Shown here: positions 7,472 to 16,484 of the stretch, piece by piece
Numbering within the stretch: position 1 is the stretch's first letter
How the letters are laid out: each line of letters starts with the position of its first letter
NCBI GenBank assembly: GCA_038890815.1
Contig: JAWAFC010000004.1
Location: forward strand, 62,001 to 126,000
DNA from: JAWAFC01 sp038890815
Lineage (GTDB): Archaea > Micrarchaeota > Micrarchaeia > Burarchaeales > JACRGF01
DNA length: 64,000 bases
Direction: 5' to 3'
Program-made: the position numbers and the translations under genes
The notes under the pieces: model-generated
The model's database searches: none
What the model was told of the DNA's origin: nothing
What the model saw: the letters and a program-made list of their open reading frames with translations, nothing else

Positions 7472-8416
7472 GTGGTCGCCGCGCTGGAACTGAAAAATGT
7501 CTCGGTCCGCTATGGCAGCGTGCAGGCCCTCACCGACTGCGGGCTGGAGGTTCATGCCGGTGAGAGTTTCGGGCTGCTGGGCCCCAACGGCGCGGGCAAA
7601 TCCACGCTGTTCAAGGCTGTGGCGGGCCAGGTCTATTATTCCGGCTCGATCTGCATGTTCGGCCACGACATCGGCAAGGAGAAGGGCGCGCGGAAAGAGC
7701 TCGGAATCGTGCCGCAGGATTACGCCTTCTTTCACGACTTTACCGTGGAGGAGAACTTGTGGTTGCTCGGCAGGTTGCATGGGCTGCGCGGTAAAGTGCT
7801 GGAGCAACGCGTTCAGGAGCTGCTGGATGCCTACAACCTGCGCAGGTTCCGCAGGCGCAGGGCCGCTGAGCTTTCCGGCGGTTTCAAGCGGCTGTTGAAC
7901 ATCGCCGCCTCCGTCATCCACTCCCCACGCCTGCTCCTGCTCGACGAGCCCACCGTGGGGCTAGACCTGGACATGCGCCGCAGGGTTTGGGGCGTGGTGA
8001 AAAAACTCAGAGAAGAGGGGGTCACTCTCGTGCTCAGCACACATTATCTCGAGGAGGCGCAGGTGCTGTGCGACCGCATTGCCATAATCTTTCGGGGAAA
8101 GATTTTCGCGCTCGGCTCGCCTGCCGAGCTGGTGAAGAGACATGGGGGCGATGCGCTCATCTCCGCAGTGGTATCCACGCCGGTCGACGCGCTGCTCCCG
8201 AGTCTGAGGGAGCTCAGCGGGGTAACATCGGTGAAGGTGGATGAGTCCCAGCTCCTGGTCAGGTGCAAGCCTGAGGTTTCCTCCGAGATAGCGCTGGAGG
8301 TCATGCGGCTGCTTGACAGGCACGGTGTGGTCTTCCAGAAGTTTTCGACAAAACTCCCATCCCTCGACGATGTGTTTCTCAATGTGGTCGGCACTGAGCT
8401 GGGTGCGGTTGCATGA
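7472..8416 (+). CDS. ABC exporter ATP-binding subunit
   Basis: The 314-residue ATPase has Walker A GPNGAGKST at 37-45, Q-loop IVPQDYAFF, signature ELSGGFKR, Walker B LLLLDEPT and H-loop STHYLEEA, followed by a C-terminal regulatory extension ending in LDDVFLNV, as in ABC-2 type (DrrA/NatA-like) exporters. An open frame extends far upstream, but homology begins at ALELKNVSVRYG. The GTG at 7472 is preferred because it lies 25 nt after the TTTAAA box. The stop overlaps the permease start by 4 bp, so the two form an exporter operon. The substrate is unknown. Confidence 0.87.
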   Translation: MVAALELKNVSVRYGSVQALTDCGLEVHAGESFGLLGPNGAGKSTLFKAVAGQVYYSGSICMFGHDIGKEKGARKELGIVPQDYAFFHDFTVEENLWLLGRLHGLRGKVLEQRVQELLDAYNLRRFRRRRAAELSGGFKRLLNIAASVIHSPRLLLLDEPTVGLDLDMRRRVWGVVKKLREEGVTLVLSTHYLEEAQVLCDRIAIIFRGKIFALGSPAELVKRHGGDALISAVVSTPVDALLPSLRELSGVTSVKVDESQLLVRCKPEVSSEIALEVMRLLDRHGVVFQKFSTKLPSLDDVFLNVVGTELGAVA

Positions 8417-10575
8417 ACTGGGGCGAGCTCCTCACAAGGCTTCTCGCGGCGTTTTTCTACCTGCTCCGCTCCCTGCCGCACGTCGTCGTTCGCCTTCCAA
8501 CAGTCCCCCTCGTCCTCGTCCGCATTGTAGCCACGCTGGCGCAGGATGCCGTGAGCGTGTTTCTGCGCATAGAGGAGACCGCGCGCTACCTGTTGCACAA
8601 CCTACAAGCCCTCGTGCTGCTCACGCTGCTCGAGGTGCGCTTTATCGCCCGCCAGGGAGTCACTTCCTACCTCATATTGGCCTACCCAGTCGTTGTCATG
8701 CTGATACTCGGCCCCTCGCTGTCGCTGATGGAGTTCGAAAAGGTCAGCCTAGCAGTGCTGGAAAATGACACGCGGCTCGCCCAGCTCATCAACGAGAGTG
8801 ACAGAGCCGTTCCTCTCCTCATGCCGGACAACGCATCGCTGGCCAGCGCGGTGCTGAAAGGAAAGGCGCCAGCCGGCGTGCTGACCACAGTGTCTGGCTA
8901 CAGGCGCTATGTGGAGATAATCGGGGACCCGGTGCAGTTCCGCATCGCCAGCGAGCTCACAACCATAATGGAAAATCAGCTGAGCAACGAGCTGGCGCGC
9001 ACGGTGGGCCTGCGCATCCTCGACATCTACAACAGGACGAACGCTTCCTTTTCCGATATCGAGGAGCGCAGGCAGAAGCTCGAGGAGGCCAGGCAGAGCA
9101 TCCTGCAATACCGCGCGCGCCTGGATGATGTGGCTGCCAAAAGGGCAGGGTTCAACGAGTCGGCCTTACGGAGCATGCTGGACAGCCTGCGCGCCCAGAG
9201 TAGCGCTTCGCTTGCCAACATCACCACGCTCGAGCCGCGCATCACCGCGCTGAACTACACGCTGAAGCTGTTCGATGCGATGATGGGCGAGGCAGAGCTG
9301 GGCGCGGCTCGACTGAGGCATCTGGCGGTGCGCATGGCAGCTCTCAAGGAGAGAGGGCAGCGCACCAACGAGCAGATCACCATCATGCTGGACAGGCTTG
9401 AACGCGCCGACCAGAGCTTGCAGCTCTCCATACAGTTCATAGACAGCTACATCTCGCAGAGCCCCGATGACCCGAACATCGGCAGGCTGCTCGAGGTGCG
9501 TGCCCAGCTCGTCGCCATGCGCGCGGAGATAGCCATGCTACGCTCAGAGCTCCTTGCCGTGCGGAACGCCATCGAAATCCTGTCGGCAGAGCCTCCCGTG
9601 GAGGATCAGCTTTACGAGGCCGCTGACACTCTGGAGAGCTTCAGAAACAAGGGCGCATCCATCGCGCGCGAGACCAACGGCACGCTCAGCGAGTTCTCGG
9701 CAGTCTCCTCGGCTTTGAAAGGCGGGCTAACCTCATCCAGCAATGTGCTCGATGGCGCCGTGGGCTATCTTGACAATGCCACACGCCTGCTGAATTCCAC
9801 CGACGCGCTGCTGAGCGGCTTCGCCTCTGACATTGCGATGCTCGAGGGCGAGCTCGCCAGAAGCGATGCAGTGCTGAATGCGGCCACAGCGACCATGCGC
9901 GACTTTCTCTCCGAAAATCCAATCGATCTGATTCCGCCCGTGGTAGCCATGCGCTATGTTATTGAGCTTCGACAGATCGACATACTGTTTCCCATAATCG
10001 TAGTTCTCGACGCGCTTCTATCATGTCTGCTGCTGCCGCTCATGATGGGCGTGCGCCTGCGCGCGCAGGGCGCTGAAATGAGATTACGCCTAACGGGAAC
10101 GAGCCAGTTCGTGCTCGTGCTGGGGCGTTTCTTTGGCGACCTCGTGGTCGGCTCGCTCGTGGTGCTCTTCTTCCTGGTGCTGGGCGTGGCGTTCATAGAC
10201 ATAAAGTTGCCGCCCGACCCTGTGCCGTTGCTCTATGCACTTTTCCTCGCTCCGGCTGTATTCACCTCCATGGGCATAATGCTGTCTGCTTTCATCCGGC
10301 GCGAGAGCACGGCCATCCTGGCGATGCTGCTCGTCACCATCCCGATGCTTTTCCTGAGCGGCGTCATCTTGCCGCTTGAGTTCGTGAGACAACCCATGAA
10401 GACGCTGGGAGCCTATTCGCCGCTTTACTTTGCCCATCAGGCAATCTCGGCCTCGTTGATAAGGGGGCTTTCGCTGGCCGAGCTACGGCTCTTCACCGAT
10501 CCTATCCTGGCCTACATTGGTCTTTTCCTAATAGCAGCTTACATCATACAGCGCCATGAAGGAAGCCGCATGTGA
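8413..10575 (+). CDS. ABC-2 exporter permease with a large helical extracellular domain
   Basis: This 720-residue partner of the upstream ATPase has an unusual plan. An N-terminal amphipathic/hydrophobic stretch (1-75) precedes a membrane helix near 85-105. A region of about 400 residues then follows, rich in Ala, Glu, Arg and Leu with heptad-like spacing and NxS/T sequons, suggesting coiled coils outside the membrane. About five membrane helices follow from about 520 to 715, with the ABC-2 permease motif around FLSGVILPLEF. The layout recalls YhgE/Pip-type membrane proteins that carry a long external helical domain. The substrate may be a lipid, polymer or surface protein; none is shown. Confidence 0.8.
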   Translation: MNWGELLTRLLAAFFYLLRSLPHVVVRLPTVPLVLVRIVATLAQDAVSVFLRIEETARYLLHNLQALVLLTLLEVRFIARQGVTSYLILAYPVVVMLILGPSLSLMEFEKVSLAVLENDTRLAQLINESDRAVPLLMPDNASLASAVLKGKAPAGVLTTVSGYRRYVEIIGDPVQFRIASELTTIMENQLSNELARTVGLRILDIYNRTNASFSDIEERRQKLEEARQSILQYRARLDDVAAKRAGFNESALRSMLDSLRAQSSASLANITTLEPRITALNYTLKLFDAMMGEAELGAARLRHLAVRMAALKERGQRTNEQITIMLDRLERADQSLQLSIQFIDSYISQSPDDPNIGRLLEVRAQLVAMRAEIAMLRSELLAVRNAIEILSAEPPVEDQLYEAADTLESFRNKGASIARETNGTLSEFSAVSSALKGGLTSSSNVLDGAVGYLDNATRLLNSTDALLSGFASDIAMLEGELARSDAVLNAATATMRDFLSENPIDLIPPVVAMRYVIELRQIDILFPIIVVLDALLSCLLLPLMMGVRLRAQGAEMRLRLTGTSQFVLVLGRFFGDLVVGSLVVLFFLVLGVAFIDIKLPPDPVPLLYALFLAPAVFTSMGIMLSAFIRRESTAILAMLLVTIPMLFLSGVILPLEFVRQPMKTLGAYSPLYFAHQAISASLIRGLSLAELRLFTDPILAYIGLFLIAAYIIQRHEGSRM

Positions 10576-10578
10576 ATA

Positions 10579-13500
10579 TCAGGCTTTTGCGACGACTATG
10601 GTTGCCGCCTCTTCCTCTATCTCCCATTCTCTCTTCAGTGCGCCCTCGGCCTTGAGTTCCGGTTTTGCCGATAGAATCAGCGTCTTTGCCTTCACCTCCC
10701 TGGCGAGCGCGCCCCTGTGTTTTTCCAATATCCCGAGCAGTTCTTTGCCGGCGACCACGTTTGCGACGATCTCGTCTTTCTCGACGAGTTCCAGCTCCTT
10801 TCTCATGAGCTGTATCCTCCGAGCGACTTCTCTGACCATCGCCTCCTCAAACAGCGCGCGCGAGATCTTTGTGTTCAGATACACCTCACCGCCATCGAAC
10901 TCCGCTCTCGTGTGCCCTTCCGGCGGCTTCTCCTCAAAAATCACCATATCGCGCGTGATGGCCCACTCTTTTCCACCGGCCCTAACGGTGATTGTCTCGC
11001 CCGCCTCAAGCTTCTTCCTCGCCTCGCCCGCCTCGAGCTTTTCGATCGCCTCGGCCACAACTTTTGCATCTTTCCTGAACACGGGCCCGAGCGCGGCATG
11101 CACGGGCTTCGCGACGATTTTTTTCGGCACGGTCTCCTCCAGCCTCGTCCTCTTCACATTCGCGATTTCCTCAATGAGGTAGGCGAGCCTCTCAACCGCC
11201 CCCCTAACCTCCGTCGAATTGCTCACCACGATAACCTCCTCGAGGGGCCACCTGAGCTTCACGTCCGCCACGCTTCTCGCGTTCGCCACGGCCGCGATGA
11301 TGTTCCTCACGATGTGCATGTTCTTTTCGAGTGTGGGATCAGCGCCGGGCTCCTCGGGAGTTGGCCACGGCAGGAGCGAGACGCTCTCCGCTCTCTCCCT
11401 TTCCGCGAAAACCTCACGATAGATGGCCTCGCTTATGAACGGGATGATGGGCGTTGTGAGCTTGGTCAGGGTGAGCATGCTCTTATAGAGCGCCTCAAGC
11501 GCGGCTTCGGGGTTTCTTCCGCTGGCAATCCTTTTCTTCGCTATCTTGAGATAGAACCTCGAGAGGTCTTCGACGATGAATTCCTTACACGCCCTCGTGG
11601 CTTCGTGGATGGCGTAGCTCTCAAAAGCTGCAGTGCATTTCCTGACAAGCGCGCACAGGCGCGCCAGCAGCCACTGGTCCTCGAGCTCGTACCCCACGGG
11701 CTTCTCCCTGCCCTCATAAAATCTTTTGAGAAAGACCGAGAGATTCCAGTAGATGGTCAGCGTTCTGTGCGCCTCAGCCAGCTCCTCCCACTTGAACTTC
11801 AGATCCTCCCACAGCACGCTGCCGAGGCTCCACAGCCGGAAGGCGTCTGCGCCGTACTTTGCCAGCATCTCTTCGAGAGGTACGAAGTTTCCGAGGCTCT
11901 TGCTCATCTTTTCTCCCTTCTCATCCACGAAGAATCCGTGCATGAGAAGCGACTTGTATGGGATCTCGTTCCGATAGACTATCCCAGAGCCGAGCAGCGA
12001 GTAGAACCATCCCCTTATCTGGTCTTTTCCCTCCACGATGAAGTCAGTGGGATACCATCGCTTTTCCTCTTCCCTATCGAGCTGAGCCCACACTGCATTT
12101 CCAGAATCAAACCACACATCCAGCACATCGGGCACGCGCCTCATCTCCCCCCCACACTTTCCACACTCAAACCTGATCTCATCAACGAACGGCCTGTGCA
12201 GTTCCTTCACCTCTCTCCCGAGCTCCCTCTTGCTTCCCACCACTCTGATTTCTCCGCATTTTTCGCAAACCCATATGGGTAGGGGTATTCCCCAATACCT
12301 CTGCCTGGAAATGCACCAGTCCGGCGCGCTTTGCACAAAATCCCTAAACCACCTCCTGGCGAAGTCAGGTTGCCATGTGCACGCGTCGATCTCCTCCATC
12401 ATCCTGTCCTTCACTTTCGTGATCGTGATGAACCATTGGTCGGTGGTTATGTAGATGAGCGGGGTCTTGCACCTCCAGCAGTGCGGATACCTGTGGCGCA
12501 CGATGCCTGCGTGCACGAGCAGCCCCTTTTCTCTCAGGAGTCCGATGATCTCCTTGTTGGCTTTCCTCACATCCATCCCGGCGAACTTTCCCGCCTCGCT
12601 CGTGTACTTTCCGTTTGTTCCGACAGGACAGAATGTCTCTATCCCATACTGTTTTCCCACAATGAAGTCCTGCGGGCCGTGGCCAGGCGCCGTGTGCACC
12701 AGGCCGGTGCCTTCCTCAAGAGTGACAAACTGGTCGCTCACCACAACGATGTGCTTTCTCCCTTGGTGATAGGGCACTTCGTCTGCCAGAGGATGCTCGT
12801 ATTCAAGGCCTTTTATCGCCATTCCCGAGAACTCATCAAGCACTATGGCATTCTTCCCGAGCTCGCCCGTCACAGCCAGCACGGCACTGAGCCTTTCCTT
12901 CGCCACGATCCAGACCTCCTCATCGATTTTGGCTTTCACATACTGGAAAGTTGGATGCACCATGACTGCCATGTTTCCTACGAGCGTCCAGGGCGTCGTG
13001 GTCCATATTATGAGGAACTCATTCTCCTTCCCCTTCACCTTGAACTTGGCATACACGCTGGGGTCATCCTGCTCATCGTACTCGAGCTCGTAGTTGGCTA
13101 TGGTGGTCTCGCACCTTGGACAATATGGCAAAACATACACGCCCTTGTGCAGCAGGTCCTTCTCATGCGCGGCCTTGAACGTCGCCCATGCGCGCTCTAT
13201 GTACTCATCCTTGTAGGTGATGTATGGGTGGTCAAAATCCATCCACACGCCGAGAGATTTGAATTGCTTGCTCATCACGTCTATGTACTGCGTAGCAAAT
13301 TTCTTGCATTCGTGCACGAAACGCGCCACCCCTATTTTTTCCTCAATGTCCTTTTTGCTCTTGAGCCCCAGCGCGCTCTCCACTTTCACCTCTATGGGCA
13401 GGCCGTGTGTGTCGTAGCCGGCCTGGTCTCTCACAGCAAAGCCCCGTGCGCGCTTGTATCTGCACACCGCATCCTTTATGCACTTGTTCCACGCCGTTCC

Positions 13501-13656
13501 CGGATGTATTGTTCCGGTGGCGAAGGGCGGGCCATCGCAGAAGTAGAACTTCGGCCCACCCGCATTTTTCCTTTTTACACTCTCGTAAATCGCTTTCCTG
13601 TTCCAGAGCTCCGCGATCTCCCTCTCTATCTCGCGCGCATTGTAGCTGCCCATCAT
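10579..13656 (-). CDS. ileS: Isoleucyl-tRNA synthetase
   Basis: This class I synthetase of 1025 residues charges tRNA-Ile. PPFATGTIHPGTAWNK carries the archaeal/eukaryal form of the HIGH motif, EKMSKSLGNFV is the KMSKS loop, and DQWFI, the CP1 editing region and the GWFYSLL segment are present. An open frame extends about 100 codons upstream, but it lies antisense to nothing conserved; the ATG at 13656 gives the family-like start MMGSYNAREIE. It overlaps the stop of the upstream small membrane-protein gene by 4 bp, implying co-transcription. Confidence 0.95.
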   Translation of the reverse strand: MMGSYNAREIEREIAELWNRKAIYESVKRKNAGGPKFYFCDGPPFATGTIHPGTAWNKCIKDAVCRYKRARGFAVRDQAGYDTHGLPIEVKVESALGLKSKKDIEEKIGVARFVHECKKFATQYIDVMSKQFKSLGVWMDFDHPYITYKDEYIERAWATFKAAHEKDLLHKGVYVLPYCPRCETTIANYELEYDEQDDPSVYAKFKVKGKENEFLIIWTTTPWTLVGNMAVMVHPTFQYVKAKIDEEVWIVAKERLSAVLAVTGELGKNAIVLDEFSGMAIKGLEYEHPLADEVPYHQGRKHIVVVSDQFVTLEEGTGLVHTAPGHGPQDFIVGKQYGIETFCPVGTNGKYTSEAGKFAGMDVRKANKEIIGLLREKGLLVHAGIVRHRYPHCWRCKTPLIYITTDQWFITITKVKDRMMEEIDACTWQPDFARRWFRDFVQSAPDWCISRQRYWGIPLPIWVCEKCGEIRVVGSKRELGREVKELHRPFVDEIRFECGKCGGEMRRVPDVLDVWFDSGNAVWAQLDREEEKRWYPTDFIVEGKDQIRGWFYSLLGSGIVYRNEIPYKSLLMHGFFVDEKGEKMSKSLGNFVPLEEMLAKYGADAFRLWSLGSVLWEDLKFKWEELAEAHRTLTIYWNLSVFLKRFYEGREKPVGYELEDQWLLARLCALVRKCTAAFESYAIHEATRACKEFIVEDLSRFYLKIAKKRIASGRNPEAALEALYKSMLTLTKLTTPIIPFISEAIYREVFAERERAESVSLLPWPTPEEPGADPTLEKNMHIVRNIIAAVANARSVADVKLRWPLEEVIVVSNSTEVRGAVERLAYLIEEIANVKRTRLEETVPKKIVAKPVHAALGPVFRKDAKVVAEAIEKLEAGEARKKLEAGETITVRAGGKEWAITRDMVIFEEKPPEGHTRAEFDGGEVYLNTKISRALFEEAMVREVARRIQLMRKELELVEKDEIVANVVAGKELLGILEKHRGALAREVKAKTLILSAKPELKAEGALKREWEIEEEAATIVVAKA

Positions 13657-14021
13657 TTCCCCTTCAGGAATTCTTCCCTGAACACGAACGCGAGCGGGGG
13701 CAGAACGGCGAAGGCGGCCCCCAGGAAAGCCAGCGTCCTGTTCAGCGTTTCCAGCTTTCCCCACACCGCCGCCGCTGCCAACAGCGCCACCAGCACAACG
13801 CCGCAGTAGGCGAGCGTCGCATAGGTGCTCTTCAGGCCGAACTTTTCCCGGCCGTAGTGGGCAAGCGCGGCCGAGACTATCGCCACACCCGCCAGCACGA
13901 GCGCTCCCAGCGGCCCATATCTCCTCGCGCCCGCCACATCCAGCACCCATACTCCCGCAAGGAAAAGCGCGCAAACGTTCAGCACAAAGAGCAGCGCCCT
14001 CCTCTCTGCAGCGTCGAACAT
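13653..14021 (-). CDS. Small membrane protein, unknown function
   Basis: A 122-residue protein with about four hydrophobic segments (near 9-30, 38-55, 65-85 and 95-113), ending in charged residues. I do not recognise the family. The ATG at 14021 fits because a TATATT box read on the minus strand (14051-14057) would start transcription about 7 nt before it, and hydrophobic coding begins there; the frame is open upstream to 14195, but that part overlaps the divergent gene's coding region. It is coupled to ileS by a 4-bp overlap. Confidence 0.55.
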   Translation of the reverse strand: MFDAAERRALLFVLNVCALFLAGVWVLDVAGARRYGPLGALVLAGVAIVSAALAHYGREKFGLKSTYATLAYCGVVLVALLAAAAVWGKLETLNRTLAFLGAAFAVLPPLAFVFREEFLKGK

Positions 14022-14106
14022 GCCTACCGGCAGTTTTTTAACCAACAAGGAATATATGGTTTCTGTGGGCTTGCTTTCGGCAGAGTTAATTCGCCCTAGC
14101 GTGCTC

Positions 14107-14637
14107 ATGCGCTTCCTGTCTTTGGGCAATTCCCCTCTCGACCTTTTTTTCTTTCTCGTCGTCGCCTCCGCGTTCGCCTCCGTCATCTGGTTCATCGACT
14201 TTGTAATAAACCTCGCTCTTTCCTACGCTTTTCTGCGTTTTCTCTTCAACTACCATAAACTCAACCACGTTCTCTTTGCGGCCTTCCTGGGCTCGGTAGC
14301 CGGCTTTGCCATTGACTGGATTTCCTTCATCAGCTCCATCCTCCTGTTCGGATTCGGTATGGTCATGGACCGGGCTTACCTGCTCGTGGCCTTCGGCCTC
14401 CACTTCCTGGCCTGGTTCGCCCTCGCGAAGTTTCTCCTGCGCCTAGACGCAAAGGCCGATGAGATCGCCTCTTACTATGTTGCTCTCGAGCGCGCGGGCA
14501 GGAAGCCTCCTAAGATAAAGCCTTTAAGCATTAGGGGCTATAGCCTTATTTGGGAGAGCGCAAGGCCCGCCATGTTCGGGCTTCTGATGGCTTTTTTCAC
14601 AAATCCGTTCTGGCTACACCTGTCGTTTGGGATTTGA
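14107..14637 (+). CDS. Multi-pass membrane protein, unknown function
   Basis: A 176-residue protein with four predicted membrane helices (roughly 11-35, 50-70, 76-98 and 155-172) and a basic loop AGRKPPKIK. No family recognised. The ATG at 14107 is favoured over upstream in-frame codons because the sequence becomes membrane-protein-like there and an AATATAT box lies at 14051-14057. It ends 10 bp before the RFC gene and probably forms an operon with it and the DUF362 gene. Confidence 0.6.
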   Translation: MRFLSLGNSPLDLFFFLVVASAFASVIWFIDFVINLALSYAFLRFLFNYHKLNHVLFAAFLGSVAGFAIDWISFISSILLFGFGMVMDRAYLLVAFGLHFLAWFALAKFLLRLDAKADEIASYYVALERAGRKPPKIKPLSIRGYSLIWESARPAMFGLLMAFFTNPFWLHLSFGI

Positions 14638-14647
14638 GTTGGCTCGC

Positions 14648-15613
14648 ATGACGGCATTCGACCTTCCCTGGACCGAGAAATACCGCCCCAAAACCCTCGG
14701 CGAGGTCATCGGTCAGAAGGACGTGGTAGAGCGTCTCCAGGCATATGTGAGGGCAAGGAGCATGCCCAACCTGCTCCTCGCTGGCCCCGCTGGCGTGGGT
14801 AAAACCACAGTCACGCTCGCGCTCGCACGCGACTTGTTCGGTGATGCCTACCGCGATTCCATCCTCGAACTCAATGCGAGTGATGAGAGGGGAATAGATG
14901 TGGTGCGTGGCAAAATCAAGGATTTTGCGCGCACCCTCCCCCTGGCCTCCGTTCCTTTCAAACTCATCTTTCTCGACGAGGCGGACGCGCTCACTCCCGA
15001 TGCTCAACACGCCCTGCGCAGGACCATGGAGCTCTACTCGCAGGTCACGCGCTTCGTTCTGTCCTGCAATTACAGCAGCAAAATCATCGAGCCAATTCAG
15101 TCGCGCTGCGCGCTCTTCCGCCTCAAGCCCCTCTCAGAAGATGAAATTCGCCAAATGCTGGCGCGTATCGCCAAAGCCGAGGGACTACATCTAACAGACA
15201 GCGCGGTCAAAGCGCTCATTTATGTCTCCGAGGGTGACATGCGCAAGGCCATCAATGCGTTGCAGGGGGCTGCCATGCTCTCCAAAAAACTGGATGACGA
15301 GGCGATATTCCGGGTTGCCTCGCGCGCGCGCCCAGCCGAAGTTTCCCAGATGCTCGAGCTCGCGCTCAAAGGAAATTTTCTGGAGGCGCGCGCCCGCCTT
15401 GACCACCTTCTACTCAAGTATGGCATGAGCGGCGAAGACATCCTCCTGCAGATTTACCGCGAGGTCATAACGCTCGGCATACCCGACAGGATGAAGGTCG
15501 CGCTCGTCGACCGCATAGGCGAGTACAACTTCCGTATGGTTGAGGGCGCCAACGAGCGCATCCAGCTTGAGGCGCTGCTCGCACAGATAATGCTCATCGG
15601 ACAGGAGAAATAG
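14648..15613 (+). CDS. rfcS: Replication factor C small subunit
   Basis: This clamp-loader ATPase loads PCNA during replication and repair. The 321-residue protein has the LPWTEKYRPKTLGEVIGQ start, Walker A GPAGVGKTT, Walker B FLDEADAL, sensor-1 region LSCNYSSKI and the arginine finger in the QSRCALF (SRC) motif, then the collar domain. The ATG at 14648 gives the family N-terminus; an in-frame TTG upstream adds seven non-conserved residues. The large subunit is not in the window. Confidence 0.95.
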   Translation: MTAFDLPWTEKYRPKTLGEVIGQKDVVERLQAYVRARSMPNLLLAGPAGVGKTTVTLALARDLFGDAYRDSILELNASDERGIDVVRGKIKDFARTLPLASVPFKLIFLDEADALTPDAQHALRRTMELYSQVTRFVLSCNYSSKIIEPIQSRCALFRLKPLSEDEIRQMLARIAKAEGLHLTDSAVKALIYVSEGDMRKAINALQGAAMLSKKLDDEAIFRVASRARPAEVSQMLELALKGNFLEARARLDHLLLKYGMSGEDILLQIYREVITLGIPDRMKVALVDRIGEYNFRMVEGANERIQLEALLAQIMLIGQEK

Positions 15614-15615
15614 AC

Positions 15616-16479
15616 ATGGAAAAGGTCTATCTCATCCGTTCCAGCGACGCCTATGCGGGTGCCCGCTCGCTGCTGGCCAAGCTCAACTTCTCTCTCAGGA
15701 AAAAACGCGTGCTCATCAAGCCAAACCTCACCGTAAACGCCTCCCCCAAAAGCGGCATAACGCCCGATGTCGGCCTTGGCCGTGCCGTGCTCGAGCGCCT
15801 TGAAGACTGCGACGTGGTCATAGGCGATGCCGGCACCGGGGACACCGAAGGCGCGCTTACCGAATTGGGCTGGGCCGAACTTGCGCGTGAGTTCGGCGCA
15901 CGCACTATGGATCTCAACAGGGATGAGATTGTGTGGCTTGACATCCCACACCCATTCCATGCACGGCGCATCCCATTCGCAAAGACGGCCGTAAGCTGCG
16001 ATTATCTCATCAACATCGCCAAGCTAAAAATTCACTCGCTGGCCACGGTCACGCTCTGCCTGAAAAACCTTTTCGGCTGTGTCCCCACGCGCAGGCACCG
16101 CCTCGTGCTCCATCCATTTATCGGAAAAGTTGTGGCGGACATCGCGCAGGTCATTCGCTCCGATCTCAACCTCGTTGACGGCATCGTGGGCAACGAACTG
16201 GATGAAGTCGTTTCCCACCCCGTGCATTCGGGCATCCTGCTGGCTGGCCGCAATCCTCTGGCCGTTGATAGCGTGGGCGCGCGGTGCATGGGTGTGGAAC
16301 CCAACGAAGTCGAATATCTGCGCCTGCTCACAGAACTCCGCGGCCTTAAGCGGATTGAGGTTATCGGCGAGCGCATAGAGGATGTCGCGCGGGCCTATCG
16401 CCGCGAGCGCCCGCTGACAACCTCACTGCGCTATGCCTATGAGCGCGCGCTGAGTTTCATCTATAGAAAATTCGGCTGA
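15616..16479 (+). CDS. DUF362 family protein
   Basis: The 287-residue protein shows the DUF362 hallmarks: VLIKPNLTVN near residues 31-42, a GDAGTGDTEG segment and NIAKLKIHSLATVTLCLKN, where the family has a conserved Lys-rich metal or cofactor-binding region. Many relatives carry ferredoxin clusters, but this one has no CxxCxxC motif. The role is unknown. The ATG has a GGAG Shine-Dalgarno element about 10 nt upstream and is 2 bp from the RFC stop, so it is probably translated from the same mRNA. The gene is convergent with the Pelota gene 5 bp away. Confidence 0.82.
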   Translation: MEKVYLIRSSDAYAGARSLLAKLNFSLRKKRVLIKPNLTVNASPKSGITPDVGLGRAVLERLEDCDVVIGDAGTGDTEGALTELGWAELAREFGARTMDLNRDEIVWLDIPHPFHARRIPFAKTAVSCDYLINIAKLKIHSLATVTLCLKNLFGCVPTRRHRLVLHPFIGKVVADIAQVIRSDLNLVDGIVGNELDEVVSHPVHSGILLAGRNPLAVDSVGARCMGVEPNEVEYLRLLTELRGLKRIEVIGERIEDVARAYRRERPLTTSLRYAYERALSFIYRKFG

Positions 16480-16484
16480 TTTTA

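Noticed and set aside
10717..13809. Long plus-strand frames (521 and 492 codons) opposite ileS
   Set aside because: The minus strand has all IleRS motifs; the plus frames show no family features.
13657..13974. Upstream extension of the ileS frame
   Set aside because: It overlaps the small membrane-protein gene in another frame and lacks synthetase similarity.
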